Shown here: positions 33,301 to 40,258 of the stretch, piece by piece
Layout of the letters: each line of letters begins with the position of its first letter
Position numbering within the stretch: the stretch's first letter is position 1
NCBI GenBank assembly: GCA_017619275.1
Contig: JAFZSR010000023.1
Span: forward strand, 1-57,071
DNA length: 57,071 bases
From: Prevotella sp.
Lineage (GTDB): Bacteria; Bacteroidota; Bacteroidia; Bacteroidales; Bacteroidaceae
Direction of reading: 5' to 3'
Made by a program: the position numbers and the translations under genes
Notes under the pieces: generated by a model
What the model was told of the DNA's origin: nothing
The model's input: the letters and a program-made list of their open reading frames with translations, nothing else
Database searches by the model: none

Positions 33301-35084
33301 CCCCCATCCTCGAGAGGGTGAAAGACCTCCGACTGGAGCGCAGCTCGGGCACGATTTCCTACCTCGACAAGAACACTGAGGACAGCCACTACATCTTCTA
33401 TCTGCCCCGCTACAGCGGCTACGGCGGCTATGCCGTCACCTTCGGCAATCCTATCCACGAGGGCGAGGTCAACGTCAGCAGCGACATCGCCGTGATGACT
33501 GGCGGCCGCAACACCGTTCGCAAGGGCGTGCCCTGCGACAACCCCATCACCATCACCAACACCTCGGCACAGAAGACGGGCAAGTTCCTCGTCAGCATCA
33601 GCACCACCGACAACATCGACATCATTGGATTCCGCATGCCCAGTTTCAGAGGCTCGCAATATCTGCCCGTCGACAGCGTCACCGTACTTGATGGCGCCAC
33701 CTGCCAGCACACCGTTGTGTTCCTCGTGCCCAGCCTCGACCCGTGGGAGAGCTACACCTTCACCATGGTCAGCGAAGGCAAGGGCGACATCTCCTACAGC
33801 CGCGAGTACACGGAGTTCTACAGCGGCAAGAATAAAGTCGTTGTCAATTCCAGCACCTTCGCCGTGGTGACCATCCTCGGCAATGTGGAAGGTGCCGACA
33901 AGCACATCAACGTGAGCGACTATGTGGTGCACCGCCTCGGCGATGTCTACGAGCTTACCGGCGAGCAGCGGCTGAAAGTGTCGCAGCTGATGGACCAGCT
34001 CAACGACGAGAAGCAGCAGACGGGCGTGGCTGCCTACAGCGTACTCTCGCTGCTGAAGAGAGCCTCCGAACTGTGCGGCATGGACCTCATCGATGCCACC
34101 TGCCCCCTCATCAGCCTCATTCGCCAGCACGTCTTCGAATGGATCTACCAGATCGACTATAACTACGACGATGAGTTCCTGGACATCCTCGACGGCAAGG
34201 CTGCCATCACCGATGTCGTCGCCTCGTGGGATCCCAACGAGATGGTGGGTCCTGCCGGCGTGGGCGAGAAGCACTACATCGGCGAGACGCAGACGGTGAA
34301 CTACCGCATCCTGTTCGAGAACAAGGCTGAGGCCGGTGCCGCCGCCTACCGCGTGCGCATCAGCGACGAACTCGACGAGAACGTCTTCGACGTCAGCACC
34401 GTCCGCTTCGGCGAGACCAGCCACGACGGCGTGGGCTACAACTGGGTGACGAAGCGCGAGGGCAACAAGCTCAGCTGGGACATCCAGGGCATTGAGCTGC
34501 CACCCAACGTGAACGCCCCTGAGGGCGAGGGCTACGTCAGCTTCAGCGTCGACCTGAAGCCCAGACTGAAGGATGGCACCGTGGTCAGCAACAAGGCCAC
34601 CATCATCTTCGACAAGAACCTGCCCATCGAGACCAACGTCTACACCAACACGCTCGACCTCACACCGCCCGTGACGGTGATGGCATCGGCCGACTACGAC
34701 CCGGCTGCCAACACCATCCGTGTGAAGTGCCAGTCGGAGGATGCCGCCTCAGGCGTGCAGAGCTATCTGCTCTTCGCCTCGCGCAACGGAGCCGACTATG
34801 ACTACTACGGACAAGCATTCACTGGCACGATGGACTATGCCGTGGAGAACTATGTCGACGGCGACAACTACTCGTTCTACGTGCTGGCCATCGACAACGT
34901 GGGCAACGTGGAGAACGTCACTCCGCAGGGCGTACAGGCTGTCACCGGCATCACCGGCGTGCGCTTCGACCACGATGCCACGCTGCGCATCTACACCACC
35001 GACGGCCGCTACGTTGGCGACAACCCGACTCGTCTGCCGAAGGGCGTGTATGTCATCGGTGGCAAGAAGTTCGTGGTGAAGTAA
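30357..35084 (+). CDS. Giant exported protein with eight 125-aa repeats and C-terminal sorting-like tail
   Basis: Exported protein of 1575 aa. The signal peptide is MKRNHLLTTLLLLLAAPIVA. About eight repeats of about 127 residues start near residues 30, 132, 260, 391, 517, 644, 771 and 901. Each has a D(T/S)W opening, LGYxYxxxxDxQDW(F/Y) and (S/A)SKWLDxPGDTL (or close variants), like pre-peptidase C-terminal beta-sandwiches. Repeats 4-6 are nearly identical over long stretches. Next come a beta domain (about 1040-1180), a helical region (1190-1290) and a WDPNEMVGP module as in other large Bacteroidetes proteins (1295-1440). An Ig-like domain leads to the tail YTTDGRYVGDNPTRLPKGVY-VIGGKKFVVK. 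No micropeptide follows. The role is unknown, probably surface binding. Confidence 0.85.
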   Translation: MKRNHLLTTLLLLLAAPIVAMAQYWESGTSKTGSVSKNVHDVWYTISLPEDGEVSLTVEPLMNISRERVTIYAIVDGENVQRDFAWVDGSNRNLTCPNLKPGIYKVKFTADPRDSDYSGTYRITYVFTAPTVKTDPTPNDTWQDCPLLEDGVTLGGHLGYAYSQSDKDVQDWFKIEVPKDGKVQFEFRSNSTLTVGNTSLHALNAEGTGLMQRGSKWLDYRDSTLVFEVPNCQAGIYYLSLPLRYGYGIYHLTYRFVPPVTDSDPELNDTWNTATPLTDGLTQHAHLGYAYNNNTDMQDWYVIEVLEDGKLTFEARSATTLTLGNATLNVLNADETDVQQRASKWFDYPGQTVIFEIPNVSKGTYYFCMPLRYNYGPYDLTYYFTGHSEEADPEPNNDWQMATLLQAGPSTTGQLGYDYNHSQDVQDWYTFVVPEEGVITLTICSEQTLTIGNATINTLKADGSGLTQRTSKWLDNPGDTLTFTLNNAAPGNYYLCLPLRYGYGTYSMQYTFTPCAMTNDEPGNDTWDTATFFEMGTTMDARLGYDYSSSNDVQDWFRLNVPEEGIIKLTICSEKTLTIGNAYIYSLKADGSGLTNRASKWLDNPGDTLIFTLNNVAPGNYYLCMPLRYNYGGYRMTYEFIPCALANDGVDNDSWETATVLERETTKEGRLGYDYSNSNDVQDWFVLNVPEEGSINLTICSERTLTIGNAYIYSLKADGSGLTNRASKWLDYPGDTLTFTLNNAAPGDYYLCLPLRYNYGGYRVTYNFTPCSIANDIAGNDTKDYATIIENGTITQGRLGYDYSNSFDNQDWYQFDMQADGSASFIIQSEKTLTLGNASIYALNADYTGVVNRVSKWLDYPDSALVFKCDDLAAGTYYLYLPHRGGYGGYTVKSTFTKNPFYQGRLGNTSFDSRIALEEGVSVQGTLGYSYRGNDADKEAWFDLGLMHGRQIDVTVNVESSHSLSIGVTALYKYKGNKDDGTPILERVKDLRLERSSGTISYLDKNTEDSHYIFYLPRYSGYGGYAVTFGNPIHEGEVNVSSDIAVMTGGRNTVRKGVPCDNPITITNTSAQKTGKFLVSISTTDNIDIIGFRMPSFRGSQYLPVDSVTVLDGATCQHTVVFLVPSLDPWESYTFTMVSEGKGDISYSREYTEFYSGKNKVVVNSSTFAVVTILGNVEGADKHINVSDYVVHRLGDVYELTGEQRLKVSQLMDQLNDEKQQTGVAAYSVLSLLKRASELCGMDLIDATCPLISLIRQHVFEWIYQIDYNYDDEFLDILDGKAAITDVVASWDPNEMVGPAGVGEKHYIGETQTVNYRILFENKAEAGAAAYRVRISDELDENVFDVSTVRFGETSHDGVGYNWVTKREGNKLSWDIQGIELPPNVNAPEGEGYVSFSVDLKPRLKDGTVVSNKATIIFDKNLPIETNVYTNTLDLTPPVTVMASADYDPAANTIRVKCQSEDAASGVQSYLLFASRNGADYDYYGQAFTGTMDYAVENYVDGDNYSFYVLAIDNVGNVENVTPQGVQAVTGITGVRFDHDATLRIYTTDGRYVGDNPTRLPKGVYVIGGKKFVVK

Positions 35085-35098
35085 TTTGGCTATTGCTA

Positions 35099-35159
35099 CA
35101 CAGAAATCACGAAAATCACAGAAACCACAGAAATGCCACAAAAGGTATTTCTGTGGTTT
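35099..35159 (+). terminator. Terminator built from 9-bp repeats
   Basis: Four 9-bp units (CACAGAAAT, CACGAAAAT, CACAGAAAC, CACAGAAAT) are followed by the inverse. AAACCACAGAAAT (35122-35134) pairs perfectly with ATTTCTGTGGTTT (35147-35159) around a 12-nt loop, then TATTATTT. It lies 12 bp after the stop of the giant gene. Confidence 0.75.
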
Positions 35160-35203
35160 TATTATTTATTAAGCAGTCTGCGTCTGGACTTCTGCTTCAG
35201 ACG

Positions 35204-35293
35204 CGCAGACATTCTTCAAACTACGTCGTGGATTTTATAAACTACGTCGTAGTCTATAAAAACTGCGTCACGATTTATATAGTTCGCGTCGCG
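35204..35293. repeat. Dispersed repeat, copy B (inverted relative to copy A)
   Basis: Ninety bases matching the reverse complement of 19637-19726. It contains three CTACGTCGT-like words and AAACTGCGTCACGATTTATA. It lies between the terminator and the broken tail gene. Confidence 0.8.
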
Positions 35294-35330
35294 GTTTAAA
35301 CAAATAAAAGACTGACTGTTGTTTTTATAA

Positions 35331-35462
35331 AGCGGCCTCACCTCCAACCTATCTCCAAGGGGCGATGGCAGCATATACACCCTCAATGGCGTGAAGCTCG
35401 ACAAGCAGCCTACACGCAAGGGCCTGTATATCCAAAATGGACACAAGGTCGTGATTAAGTGA
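35331..35462 (+). pseudogene. Orphan C-terminal tail of an exported protein
   Basis: An open frame that follows an in-frame TAA and has no start codon. It reads GDGSIYTLNGVKLDKQPTRK then GLYIQNGHKVVIK and a stop, clearly the tail of the FDLQGR/GLYIVNGKK type. The body of the protein is missing; copy B of the dispersed repeat sits immediately upstream. It probably marks a deletion or a recombination scar at this surface-protein locus. Confidence 0.8.
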
Positions 35463-35755
35463 GAACAAAGCAGAGCTCGCTCATGCTTTGTCGAGCGTGA
35501 ACGAGCTCAAACGATGTTTAAGGTCGTGATTAAGTGAGGGAAGAACCGAGCTTGCTCGAGTTCCATTCCCGCTAAAGCGCCTACCCGTAGCCTTTCCGAA
35601 CGTGCGCTCGGCTATGCCGCTTGCTACTGAAAGGACGCAAGAACGAGCTCAAACGAAGTTTAAGGTCGTGATTAAGTGAGAACAAAGCAGAGCTCGCTCA
35701 TGCTTTGTCGAGCGTGAACGAGCTCAAACGACAGTTCAAGGTCGTGATTAAGTGA
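35445..35755. repeat. 217-bp tandem duplication of the tail's 3' end
   Basis: AAGGTCGTGATTAAGTGA, which encodes KVVIK-stop, occurs at 35445, 35520, 35662 and 35738. Copies 1 and 2 with their 75-bp spacer are duplicated about 217 bp downstream. Spacers contain GAACGAGCTCAAACGA. No start codon or frame joins them. Confidence 0.85.
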
Positions 35756-35784
35756 GGGCGTGTAAAACAAAACGCCTGTACAAC

Positions 35785-35829
35785 GCGCAGCCCTTCCCCT
35801 CCCATTGATAGGATGGGGAAGGGCTGCGC
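35785..35829. terminator. GCGCAGCC palindrome
   Basis: A perfect 15-bp stem GCGCAGCCCTTCCCC with GGGGAAGGGCTGCGC, 15-nt loop. It belongs to the same palindrome family as 357-478 and 46385-46440. It could act as a terminator in the gap before the ATPase gene. Confidence 0.65.
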
Positions 35830-35904
35830 AACCAAACGAATTGATAGAAGTCACCTGAAAGAAATAACCATTTCCGCGCCAATTACAGATTTTCTATTAT
35901 AGAA

Positions 35905-35936
35905 TTTGTATATTCGGAATATTTTGCTTACTTTTG
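35905..35936 (+). promoter_or_regulatory. Promoter of the AAA ATPase gene
   Basis: TTTG (35905-35908), 20 nt, TACTTTTG (35929-35936), 17 nt before the ATG at 35954. Confidence 0.7.
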
Positions 35937-35953
35937 CACCCAAAAACAGCCCG

Positions 35954-37090
35954 ATGGAGAATCCATTCTATATCACCGGCATCATTCCAGAACCCTATTT
36001 CTGCGATAGGGAGAAAGAAACTGTTTGGATGGTGCGGACACTTGGAAACAAGGCACATGTCATGCTCACCTCGCCCCGAAGAATGGGCAAGACGCAGTTG
36101 ATCCGCCATGTATTCGAACAGCCATCTATCAAGGACAACTATTATACCTTCTACACGGATATCTATCCCACCACAAGCTTGCATGAGTTTGTCTTGTTCC
36201 TCAGCAAGGAGATTTACGCTGTATTGGTGCCCAAAGGTAAGGCTGTACTCGACAAATTTCTGGCAGCCCTTCGCTCCTTGGCGGGCAGTTTCGGCTACGA
36301 CCCGGTTTCCAACACGCCTACTTTCAACATCAAGCTGGGCGACATCCATTCACCGGAGTTGACGCTGGAAGAAATCTTCAGCTATCTGGAGCAGGCCGAC
36401 AAGCCTTGTATTTTCGCTATAGATGAATTCCAGCAGATTGCCAATTATCCAGAGAAGAATGTGGAGGCCACACTTCGCACCCACATCCAGAAGATGAACA
36501 ATTGCCTATTCATCTATGCAGGAAGTAACCGCCATATCCTGGAGAGCATGTTCAACTCTGCGGCAAAACCCTTCTATAATAGCGCGGAGCAGATATATTT
36601 AGACAGCATTTCCAAGGATGTATATATCGGTTTTGCTGAAGAGCAGTTCGCAAAAGCTAACCGCAGGATAACACATGAAGCAACCACTCTTGCCTACGAC
36701 CTCTTCAATGGGCACACTTACTATGTCCACAACGTACTCCACAATGCATTCGCATACATCGACCCAAACAAGGTCATAGATGAAATTGACATTGACAAGA
36801 CGCTGAGTGACATCTTGGAAGAGAAAGGCCATTCTTTTGCCTCGGTAATGAACCAACTCAATTACCAGCAAAAAGAGACACTGATTGCCATTGCCAAAGA
36901 AGGTAAGGCCAGCGGTGTTACCTCTGTCGCCTTTGTGAAGAAACATGCGCTCAAATCCCCCAGTTCCGTCCAGTATGCCATCAGCACCCTGCTTGACAAA
37001 CAGCTACTGACATACCTGAACAAGGAGCGTACAAAGGTTTATAGCGTCGCGGACAAATTTCTCGAAATGTGGATTTGCAAGATGTATTAG
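35954..37090 (+). CDS. AAA+ ATPase of the archaeal/Bacteroidales ATPase_2 type
   Basis: ATP-binding protein of 378 aa. The start at 35954 (MENPFYITGIIPEPYF) fits the promoter; an earlier frame start is a shadow. The Walker A is SPRRMGKTQLI near residue 40, a form typical of this STAND-like family. Walker B is CIFAIDEFQQI near 152, with sensor motif LFIYAGSNRHIL. The C-terminus is a winged-helix-like region (SPSSVQYAISTLLDKQLL). Many paralogues occur in Bacteroidales genomes. The role is not established; guesses include stress or mobile-element defence. It has lower GC and more even codon use than its neighbours, suggesting possible transfer. Confidence 0.88.
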   Translation: MENPFYITGIIPEPYFCDREKETVWMVRTLGNKAHVMLTSPRRMGKTQLIRHVFEQPSIKDNYYTFYTDIYPTTSLHEFVLFLSKEIYAVLVPKGKAVLDKFLAALRSLAGSFGYDPVSNTPTFNIKLGDIHSPELTLEEIFSYLEQADKPCIFAIDEFQQIANYPEKNVEATLRTHIQKMNNCLFIYAGSNRHILESMFNSAAKPFYNSAEQIYLDSISKDVYIGFAEEQFAKANRRITHEATTLAYDLFNGHTYYVHNVLHNAFAYIDPNKVIDEIDIDKTLSDILEEKGHSFASVMNQLNYQQKETLIAIAKEGKASGVTSVAFVKKHALKSPSSVQYAISTLLDKQLLTYLNKERTKVYSVADKFLEMWICKMY

Positions 37091-37200
37091 AATTACGAAA
37101 ACTTCGAATTAGTCTTTAGAATTGCCCTAATTGACTTTTTTTTCACGCAATTGGCCTTGCTGCTTCACTCGTCGAAGAATTCTATTTAGTTGCTTCTCCC

Positions 37201-40173
37201 TTATTTCAGCTTGGGCTTCAGTTCGTCGGGACTTTCGCGGGTGAACATGTCGACGGGCGGTGCCTGCTTCTCAAAGAAATCGCGTATCACCTGAGGCTCC
37301 AACGTGATGGTGGGCTGGAAGTCGGGGCTCTGCATGTAGCTCAGGATGGCATGGCGCATCTGCCGAGCCACGGGCCGACGGTCGAGATTGTTGGTGATGT
37401 CCATGGTGGTCATGAGCAGACGGCCGTTCAGCACGCGGGCTTCGATGAGCATGCCCAACTTGCGGCTGATGTGCCAGGTGTCGATGGGCTGTACGGGGGG
37501 CTGGTAGGTGGCGGGCAGCTCCATCAGGTTCATCACCTGCGCGTGGTTGACCAGCTCCCACCAGTTCAAGTTAGTCCATGAGTCGGTGGGGAAGTCGTAC
37601 TTGAACAGCGGATGGTCCTTGTCGATGTAGGCACCCGTGGTGTGGGGTGGCCGCATCTTGAACCACGAGGTATTCCAGAACACAGGCAGATAGGTCTGCT
37701 TCACATCGCTGCCCAGCGTCACCCGTCCGGCGGCCGTGACGAGCACAGTGCCGCCTGCACGGAGCGTATCAAGGGCTGCAGGGGTGAGAGCGTCGGTGAT
37801 AAAGACGGTTGAATCGACGTCGGAGGCTGGGGGCTCTGGGTACACCCAAAAATCATAGCGGTTTTGAATCCTGTTTTCCACCGCCAAGGCGAGTGTGAAC
37901 TTGGTGGGCCTCTCCACACTGTTGAGTGGATGGCTGATGTTGCCCACCTGATTGTTCTTGCCGAGGGGAATGGGCTTCACGCTGAGGGTGTCCATGGCGA
38001 AGAGCGTACGGTCGTCGGCCCATATCTGGTAGATGGTGGTGCAGGGTCGCAAGTTGCCATAATAAGCATTCATCACCTCTACGGGCACTTCCAGGCGCTC
38101 ATTGCTCTGGTAGACGAACTTGGGGAAGCGTGCCATCACCACGAGGGGATTGCAGGAGTAGAGCCACTGGCGGGCATCCACATATCCCTTTTCACGCCAA
38201 TGCACGTTGAGCGGTCCCACAAGGGCGCTGCCCTGTCCGCTATAGTCGTTGAGCGACAGCAGCTGGAAGCCGGCGTAATCCTTGGTGCGCAGGTTGCGCT
38301 CAATCTCGAACTTATAGCAGAGTGCCTGCAGCTTCCCGCTGGCCATGAGGAACTTCTCGGCCTGCGAGGCCATGCCATTCTGTTCGAGCAGGTCGCGGAA
38401 GATTTCCAAGTTGCGGGCTTTATACACACCCGTATATTGGTCAATCTCCTTGAAGTCGGGGAAGGCACACCACTGCCCCTGCTCATGGGCGATGATGGGG
38501 GAGGAGTTTGGGATGGTGGATTTATAGTTCCTTGGGAACTCTATCTGGCTGTAGTAGTCATCGTCGCTGCTGGGGGCATGGCGGTCCCAGTCGAGTCCTC
38601 GGGCGCCGCCTTTGACGTGGAACTCGGAGCCATCGTCCCAGGCCCATCCGCCTCCCACGCTGGCGCCGCAGTAGAGGCGCGAGGGGTCGTAGCGGTGCAT
38701 CTCGGCCACCCAGTCGTTGCAGTAGGCCACCCAGTCGCCAGCCGGCTCGTTGCCGGCGGCCATCATCACGAAGGAGGGATGGTGGCCGTACTCATCTACA
38801 ATGCGCTTCGACTCTTCCAGCAGATACTGGTCGATGACCTGTCCTCGGCGGAGCCGTACACCATGGTTGGGCCACGAGGGACCCTCGGGCTGCAGGTACA
38901 TGCCCACTTCGTCGGCAGCCTGGAAGGCGGCGTCGGGCGGACAGTAGCTGTGGAAGCGGATATGGTTCAGCCCAAATTCCTTGCACTTGCGCATGATGGC
39001 GAGCCACGACTCCTTGTCGGTGGGCGGATAGCCCGTCTCGGGGAAGCAGCAGTTCTCCACCGTGCCACGCAGGAACAGCGGACGGCCGTTAATCTTCAGC
39101 TGGCGGCCCTCTGCTTCGATGCGACGCAGGCCGACGGTGGTCTCGTAGACATCGTCGCCCGCCTCGATGGTAAGTTGATAGAGATGGGGGTGGAACTCAT
39201 CCCACATCTCCATACCACGTTTCACCGAATAGTTGGAATCGTTAAGCGACGTATAGGTGTGGATATCCAAGTCGACCTTGTTCTTCCCTTCCACGTTGAC
39301 AGAGACTTGCTGGAAGGTCTTACCCAACTTGCCATTGACGATGGGCCTGATTTTGGCATGCACCCAGTAGTCGTAGAGGGGCATCACGCGGACGGTATGG
39401 ATATGGTTCTCCAATTCCACATGCACCTTGAGGAGGGTCAGATCCTCGGAGGGCGTCACCCGCACACGCTTCACGTTCACCTTCTTCCACTGCGCCTGCA
39501 GCTCTATGCGGCCCGTGATGCCATTCCAGTTGCCCTGCGTCTGGTCGGTGACGCTATGCGAGTCCTGCCCCACTCCCACATTCTCAATGCCATTGTAGAC
39601 GCGGATGGTGATGTCGTTGCCCTTACCCGCACGGAGATAGCTGGTCACATCGTAGCGGTGGGGAGTGCTGAGCGACAGCTGGTGGCCCACTTCCTCGCCG
39701 TTCACGTAGACTGTGGTCTCGATATGGGGGCGCTCCAAAAAGAGTGTGATGCGCTGGCCTCGCCAGTCCTTGGGCACGTACACCTTCTTGTGATACCAGG
39801 CTGCACCCACATAGTGATACTCAGGGGTGAGGAAGAAGGGGAACTTCATCTGCCCCTCACGGCGATAAGGCTCCAAGCGGGGATTGAAAAAGTACGAGGA
39901 GTCGTAGAGCGAACCCGTCCACTGTGTCGTGGTGGAAATGGGCGTGCCCTTGCCGTTGGTGAGCATGGAGCCAGGCAGCAAGACATAATCGCGGAACTTG
40001 GTGGGAATGGGGGAAATCTCCTTGTTTCGAAGGGAAGCCTTCGACTCGTTTGGGTCGCCGATGCAGAAGTCCCACGACCCAGCCAGGCTGATGACCTGCT
40101 GCGCATGCGCTCTGCCAAACGGCAAAAGAAGGAGAATCGATGCTGTGGCTGCTGCCAACGATGTTCGTTTCAT
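37201..40173 (-). CDS. Glycoside hydrolase family 2 (beta-galactosidase/glucuronidase superfamily)
   Basis: Exported enzyme of 990 aa. The start at 40173 gives a signal peptide (MKRTSLAAATASILLLLPFG..AHA). The N-terminal jelly roll (LAGSWDFCIGDP, FLERPHIETTVYVNGEEVGH) leads to an Ig-like domain. The TIM barrel has NHIRFHSYCPPDAAFQAAD, acid/base Glu in GNEPAGDW (near 474) and probable nucleophile Glu in HEQGQW (near 561). The large C-terminal part has further beta domains. Retaining beta-glycosidase activity is expected, probably on plant-type side chains. It lies beside a GH35 gene on the same strand, but each has its own promoter. Confidence 0.9.
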   Translation of the reverse strand: MKRTSLAAATASILLLLPFGRAHAQQVISLAGSWDFCIGDPNESKASLRNKEISPIPTKFRDYVLLPGSMLTNGKGTPISTTTQWTGSLYDSSYFFNPRLEPYRREGQMKFPFFLTPEYHYVGAAWYHKKVYVPKDWRGQRITLFLERPHIETTVYVNGEEVGHQLSLSTPHRYDVTSYLRAGKGNDITIRVYNGIENVGVGQDSHSVTDQTQGNWNGITGRIELQAQWKKVNVKRVRVTPSEDLTLLKVHVELENHIHTVRVMPLYDYWVHAKIRPIVNGKLGKTFQQVSVNVEGKNKVDLDIHTYTSLNDSNYSVKRGMEMWDEFHPHLYQLTIEAGDDVYETTVGLRRIEAEGRQLKINGRPLFLRGTVENCCFPETGYPPTDKESWLAIMRKCKEFGLNHIRFHSYCPPDAAFQAADEVGMYLQPEGPSWPNHGVRLRRGQVIDQYLLEESKRIVDEYGHHPSFVMMAAGNEPAGDWVAYCNDWVAEMHRYDPSRLYCGASVGGGWAWDDGSEFHVKGGARGLDWDRHAPSSDDDYYSQIEFPRNYKSTIPNSSPIIAHEQGQWCAFPDFKEIDQYTGVYKARNLEIFRDLLEQNGMASQAEKFLMASGKLQALCYKFEIERNLRTKDYAGFQLLSLNDYSGQGSALVGPLNVHWREKGYVDARQWLYSCNPLVVMARFPKFVYQSNERLEVPVEVMNAYYGNLRPCTTIYQIWADDRTLFAMDTLSVKPIPLGKNNQVGNISHPLNSVERPTKFTLALAVENRIQNRYDFWVYPEPPASDVDSTVFITDALTPAALDTLRAGGTVLVTAAGRVTLGSDVKQTYLPVFWNTSWFKMRPPHTTGAYIDKDHPLFKYDFPTDSWTNLNWWELVNHAQVMNLMELPATYQPPVQPIDTWHISRKLGMLIEARVLNGRLLMTTMDITNNLDRRPVARQMRHAILSYMQSPDFQPTITLEPQVIRDFFEKQAPPVDMFTRESPDELKPKLK

Positions 40174-40194
40174 GATACTCTGTGTTTTGTCCTG

Positions 40195-40202
40195 CAAAGG
40201 TA
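40195..40202 (-). promoter_or_regulatory. Promoter -7 box of the GH2 gene
   Basis: Minus-strand TACCTTTG, 22 nt before the ATG at 40173; no clear -33 box. Confidence 0.5.
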
Positions 40203-40258
40203 GCCCTTTTCCCTTGAATCTCTTGTGGGAAATGTCCTACAATCGTGTAGGGATTTCC

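Noticed and set aside
35461-35755. Separate small genes in the repeat region
   Set aside because: Frames lack starts and signals and consist of duplicated tail-coding ends.
37864-40203. Long open frame antisense to the GH2 gene (also antisense frames at 6449-8329, 9241-10752 and 32565-34424)
   Set aside because: Low-complexity His/Val/Leu-rich translations with no family match, in the fixed mirror phase of a GC-rich real gene. These are shadows.
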